Assembly: GCA_050301235.1 (NCBI GenBank)
Contig: JBNKZD010000276.1
Coordinates: 24,452-88,451 of the forward strand
Reading direction: 5' to 3'
DNA: 64,000 nt
Source of the DNA: JAFGIN01 sp050301235
Lineage (GTDB): Bacteria > Fibrobacterota > Chitinivibrionia > Chitinivibrionales > Chitinispirillaceae
In this document: one piece after another, positions 61,533-64,000 of the stretch
Layout of the letters: every line of letters starts with the position of its first letter
Position numbering within the stretch: the stretch's first letter is position 1
The notes under the pieces: model-generated
Told to the model about the DNA's origin: nothing
Databases searched by the model: none
What the model saw: the letters and a program-made list of their open reading frames with translations, nothing else
Program-made: the position numbers and the translations under genes

Positions 61533-64000
61533 TCAGCTCACATTCCCAACAAGTTCCTCACTCACCACGATACTTTCAGTTACACCACTCCTATGATGCT
61601 TATTTCTCTTCTCATAGAACCGTTCCACCTGAAGACAAAACGCTTCGATCCGCGCTTCGAGGATCTGCGGGAACGGGTTTCCATCAGATTCGATGGTCAG
61701 GAATGGAAGATTATTTACATTGTGAAATCCGCTCTTTGCCGGGACTGCATCGATTTTACGTGCGGTTTCCATGGTTGCTTCCGCTGTCATAACTGCCTCG
61801 ATAACCCTTGTCGGCATGCATGCAAACGGACCAATCGAAATCGCGCCGTGAATTGAGTGGAATATATCCTTGAAAAAACTTCCCGCCACCAGAATCGCTT
61901 CACCGGTAAAGCGGATATTGAAAAAATTGGTTCCGTACCGTATCGACTCGGTAACATTTACCGGCTCGTAATTGTACAGTCCCGACTTTGCCATCACGGT
62001 TTTTAAACTCTTTTCGTACTTTGCCTGAAGATACCGTTTTGCCTGAAATTCCAGAAATCCAAAAAGATCAAACCGGGCTTCATAGATTCCCTCTTTTACA
62101 TTGTAATCACAGTAGTTGAGCCATTCCAGAAGCGGCGCTCTTTTGACAACGATATCTCTTACTGCAAGCCGTTCGACAAGATCCTGACACGAAAAATAGT
62201 CGCTGCGCACAAAAATCTCTCCGAGCAGTGATACCGTTTTGGCCTGCTTGAGTGGATACCGTAATTTTATCAATGATAATTCTGATACAACTGCGTTCAG
62301 CGTTTTAGAAAGGTTTTTACCATTCTGCTCGCTGAACACATCACAAATTTTCTGCCACTGTTTTTCGTAAACTATCATCGCCTTATCATAATCATGCGCA
62401 AGCACACGAAGATTATTTTTGATATCCTCCATACATTCAGCAAGTATGACACCTTTGAGAATATTTACCTGCGTGGACATTCCAAAACCGGCATACCCAT
62501 CCTCATTAGTCATGGTCAGCAGTGCTGTATCGGCGATTTTATTTTTACGAATCAGTTTTTCAAGAAAAACATTATATTGCGTAAAACGGCAGTTTCCACC
62601 GCAAGTTGGCATGAAATAAGCGACTTTTTCGTTTTTGTCGGTTCGCTCCTCGATATGTTTAAGAAGACCGCCGGTGGTCAGTATCAGCGGCAGACACTCT
62701 TTACATGTTGTATTCGCTCTGCCAAGACGTAACGCTTCCCTGTCGTACACAGGAACAGGATCCGCTTTTATCCCCCCACCCCTGAGAGCCGCAGCGATTA
62801 CATCACTGTTGAGTTTTCCCATCGATGGAAGCAGGACCTGCACCTTTTTATCTTTGAGATCTTCACAGGTACCATCAGAGGAGATAAATTTCAGTTTATT
62901 TTTAACTACCTTGATCTCTGCTGGCGTAAATGCATCATCTTCCTTTTTAACAACACCCACCTTGCGGAAACGTTCGATAATATCCCAGAACGCTTCAATT
63001 CGGGTATTGATTCCGGCATCGGCAGTATGGCTGTCCAGTTCAAGTGTCAATGATGGCTTTACATCCATATAATCGCGGAAATAGGTGAGTAAAAATGAAT
63101 CCGGTCCGCAACTGAAATTGGTGATATACGCTGCAAAAAGCTGCGGATGACCGGCCACAAATTTCGCAGCTTTCATCAGGTTCTGCCCAATTGCCCAGTT
63201 TACTTCAAATTCAACATTCTCCTGCTGGTACGGCAGATAATCCCAGGGAATCAGGGTAATTCCCCTTGATGCAAACTTTTCGGGAATCCCCATGTTGGCT
63301 TCAGATGCAAATGCATTATAATACCGGCCAAAAAGCACAATCGCCGTTTTCTCCGGATGCATTTCAAGCTCTGCAAGCACTTCCCTGCCCTTATCTTTTA
63401 TCTTCTGCTGAACACTCCAGTGTGCTTCAACAGCCTTACGGTACGCATCCCTTCCCTCTTTTTCGCTTTTCCCAATATCACATGAGACTTTGACAAACTC
63501 CTGTTCCTGCGTGTCAAAGCCCTGTGAAAAATCAAGTATCGGTGAAAGAACTTTTATCGCCGGATCAATATCCTTGAATGCACTTCTGAGATAATAGGGC
63601 TCTCCCTGAAGAATCATGCAGGTGCACTGATGTTCCTTGCGGCGGGTGCGGGCATTTTCAACGTAGAGTTCCACTACCGATGGGAGAAAAATGTAATCAG
63701 GCTTCTTCTGAACCAGGCTTTTAAATGCTCCATGCGAAATTTCTGCCGGATAGCAGAACGCAGACCGCTTTCTTTTTATCCCATCAGGATCAACACTGTC
63801 CGATATTACCAGCTCTGCTCCAAGTGATCTGAAAAATGTCTCATATAAAGGATATAGGGAATGCATGAGAAATGATCTGTTCATGCCGATCTTTGGTGAA
63901 GCAGTCGATGCGATTTTCTTTTCATAATTAAAAACAAGCTGTTCACGATTATGTACAAAGTCAAATTGTGAGGAATCAAACTCCAGATGATGAATCAGGT
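61533..64000 (-). CDS. Large 2-hydroxyacyl-CoA dehydratase activase-related protein (5' part outside the window)
   Basis: At least 822 codons are visible; the frame stays open to the right edge, so the real protein is longer. The block KIGMNRSFLMHSLYPLYETF matches the start of the DUF2229 segment of the long (about 1,400-aa) BcrAD/BadFG-type activase proteins. The BadF ATPase domains would lie beyond the window. Later parts contain a dehydratase-like region (NFSCGPDSFLLTYFRDYMDV, Cys-rich CKECLPLILTTGG and MPTCGGNCRFTQY) with candidate 4Fe-4S ligands. Long forms of unknown physiology occur in many anaerobes; the function here is not known. Confidence 0.85.
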   Translation of the reverse strand, partial: LIHHLEFDSSQFDFVHNREQLVFNYEKKIASTASPKIGMNRSFLMHSLYPLYETFFRSLGAELVISDSVDPDGIKRKRSAFCYPAEISHGAFKSLVQKKPDYIFLPSVVELYVENARTRRKEHQCTCMILQGEPYYLRSAFKDIDPAIKVLSPILDFSQGFDTQEQEFVKVSCDIGKSEKEGRDAYRKAVEAHWSVQQKIKDKGREVLAELEMHPEKTAIVLFGRYYNAFASEANMGIPEKFASRGITLIPWDYLPYQQENVEFEVNWAIGQNLMKAAKFVAGHPQLFAAYITNFSCGPDSFLLTYFRDYMDVKPSLTLELDSHTADAGINTRIEAFWDIIERFRKVGVVKKEDDAFTPAEIKVVKNKLKFISSDGTCEDLKDKKVQVLLPSMGKLNSDVIAAALRGGGIKADPVPVYDREALRLGRANTTCKECLPLILTTGGLLKHIEERTDKNEKVAYFMPTCGGNCRFTQYNVFLEKLIRKNKIADTALLTMTNEDGYAGFGMSTQVNILKGVILAECMEDIKNNLRVLAHDYDKAMIVYEKQWQKICDVFSEQNGKNLSKTLNAVVSELSLIKLRYPLKQAKTVSLLGEIFVRSDYFSCQDLVERLAVRDIVVKRAPLLEWLNYCDYNVKEGIYEARFDLFGFLEFQAKRYLQAKYEKSLKTVMAKSGLYNYEPVNVTESIRYGTNFFNIRFTGEAILVAGSFFKDIFHSIHGAISIGPFACMPTRVIEAVMTAEATMETARKIDAVPAKSGFHNVNNLPFLTIESDGNPFPQILEARIEAFCLQVERFYEKRNKHHRSGVTESIVVSEELVGNVS

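Noticed and set aside
1..64000. CRISPR arrays, tRNA and rRNA genes, prophage, IS transposases
   Set aside because: No regular repeat-spacer array, no cloverleaf or rRNA sequence and no phage or transposase protein was found on either strand.

Overview
The window is chromosomal DNA of moderate to low GC from a Gram-negative, motile, free-living bacterium. Three things point to the Fibrobacterota / Chitinivibrionia lineage or a close relative: polysaccharide-degrading enzymes with type IX secretion (T9SS)-like C-terminal tails, a spirochaete/planctomycete/mitochondrial-type elongation factor G, and flagellar L- and P-ring genes that imply an outer membrane. This placement is inference from gene content; there is no rRNA in the window to test it. 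I see no phage, IS transposase, CRISPR array, tRNA or rRNA gene.

Layout. 1-4.0 kb: flagellar distal-rod and ring operon flgF-flgG-flgA-flgH-flgI (minus strand; flgI runs off the left edge), with a sigma-54-like promoter in front and a hairpin terminator between flgH and flgI. 4.2-7.5 kb: tight four-gene minus operon (small secreted protein, thioredoxin, B12-type radical SAM enzyme, membrane GT2 glycosyltransferase). 7.9-10.2 kb: tail-anchored Ser/Thr kinase facing an M23 peptidase and a coiled-coil protein. 10.5-15.7 kb: three SGNH carbohydrate esterases plus a nucleotidyltransferase/small-protein pair. 15.9-20.0 kb: a GT-C membrane glycosyltransferase and a TPR-GT41 protein. 20.1-24.2 kb: tRNA-dihydrouridine synthase, response regulator, histidine kinase and the wreck of a second kinase gene. 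24.6-27.2 kb: GH9 cellulase. 27.4-34.1 kb: operon gltX-Dabb-glnS-unknown-CsgG/beta-barrel fusion. 34.6-36.4 kb: second Ser/Thr kinase. 36.5-39.0 kb: copper ATPase. 39.4-45.8 kb: LexA-headed minus-strand run with a DNA-repair flavour: lexA, repair-type radical SAM, DUF72, DinB-fold protein, an unknown, a fluoride channel and a Y-family polymerase that has lost its catalytic acids. 46.0-50.0 kb: thioredoxin lipoprotein and ferredoxin behind a sigma-54-like site, then the EF-G gene with a long leader and a P-loop ATPase, closed by a textbook terminator. 50.1-59.7 kb: type IV pilus/type II secretion operon (ATPase, secretin, PilMN-, PilO- and PilP-like proteins, three minor-pilin-like proteins). 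59.7-61.5 kb: hairpin repeats flanking an RlmD-type rRNA methyltransferase. 61.5-64 kb: large acyl-CoA dehydratase activase, open at the right edge.

How they fit together: the esterases and the cellulase are exported plant-polysaccharide enzymes, probably held at the surface through their shared tails. Pili, flagella and the M23 peptidase are envelope machinery. The Ser/Thr kinases and the two-component system are sensory. The most promising loci for undescribed biology are the LexA locus with its pseudo-polymerase, the EF-G/ATPase pair with its long leader, the radical SAM/GT2/thioredoxin/secreted-protein operon, the CsgG-barrel fusion with its partner, and the nucleotidyltransferase/small-protein pair.
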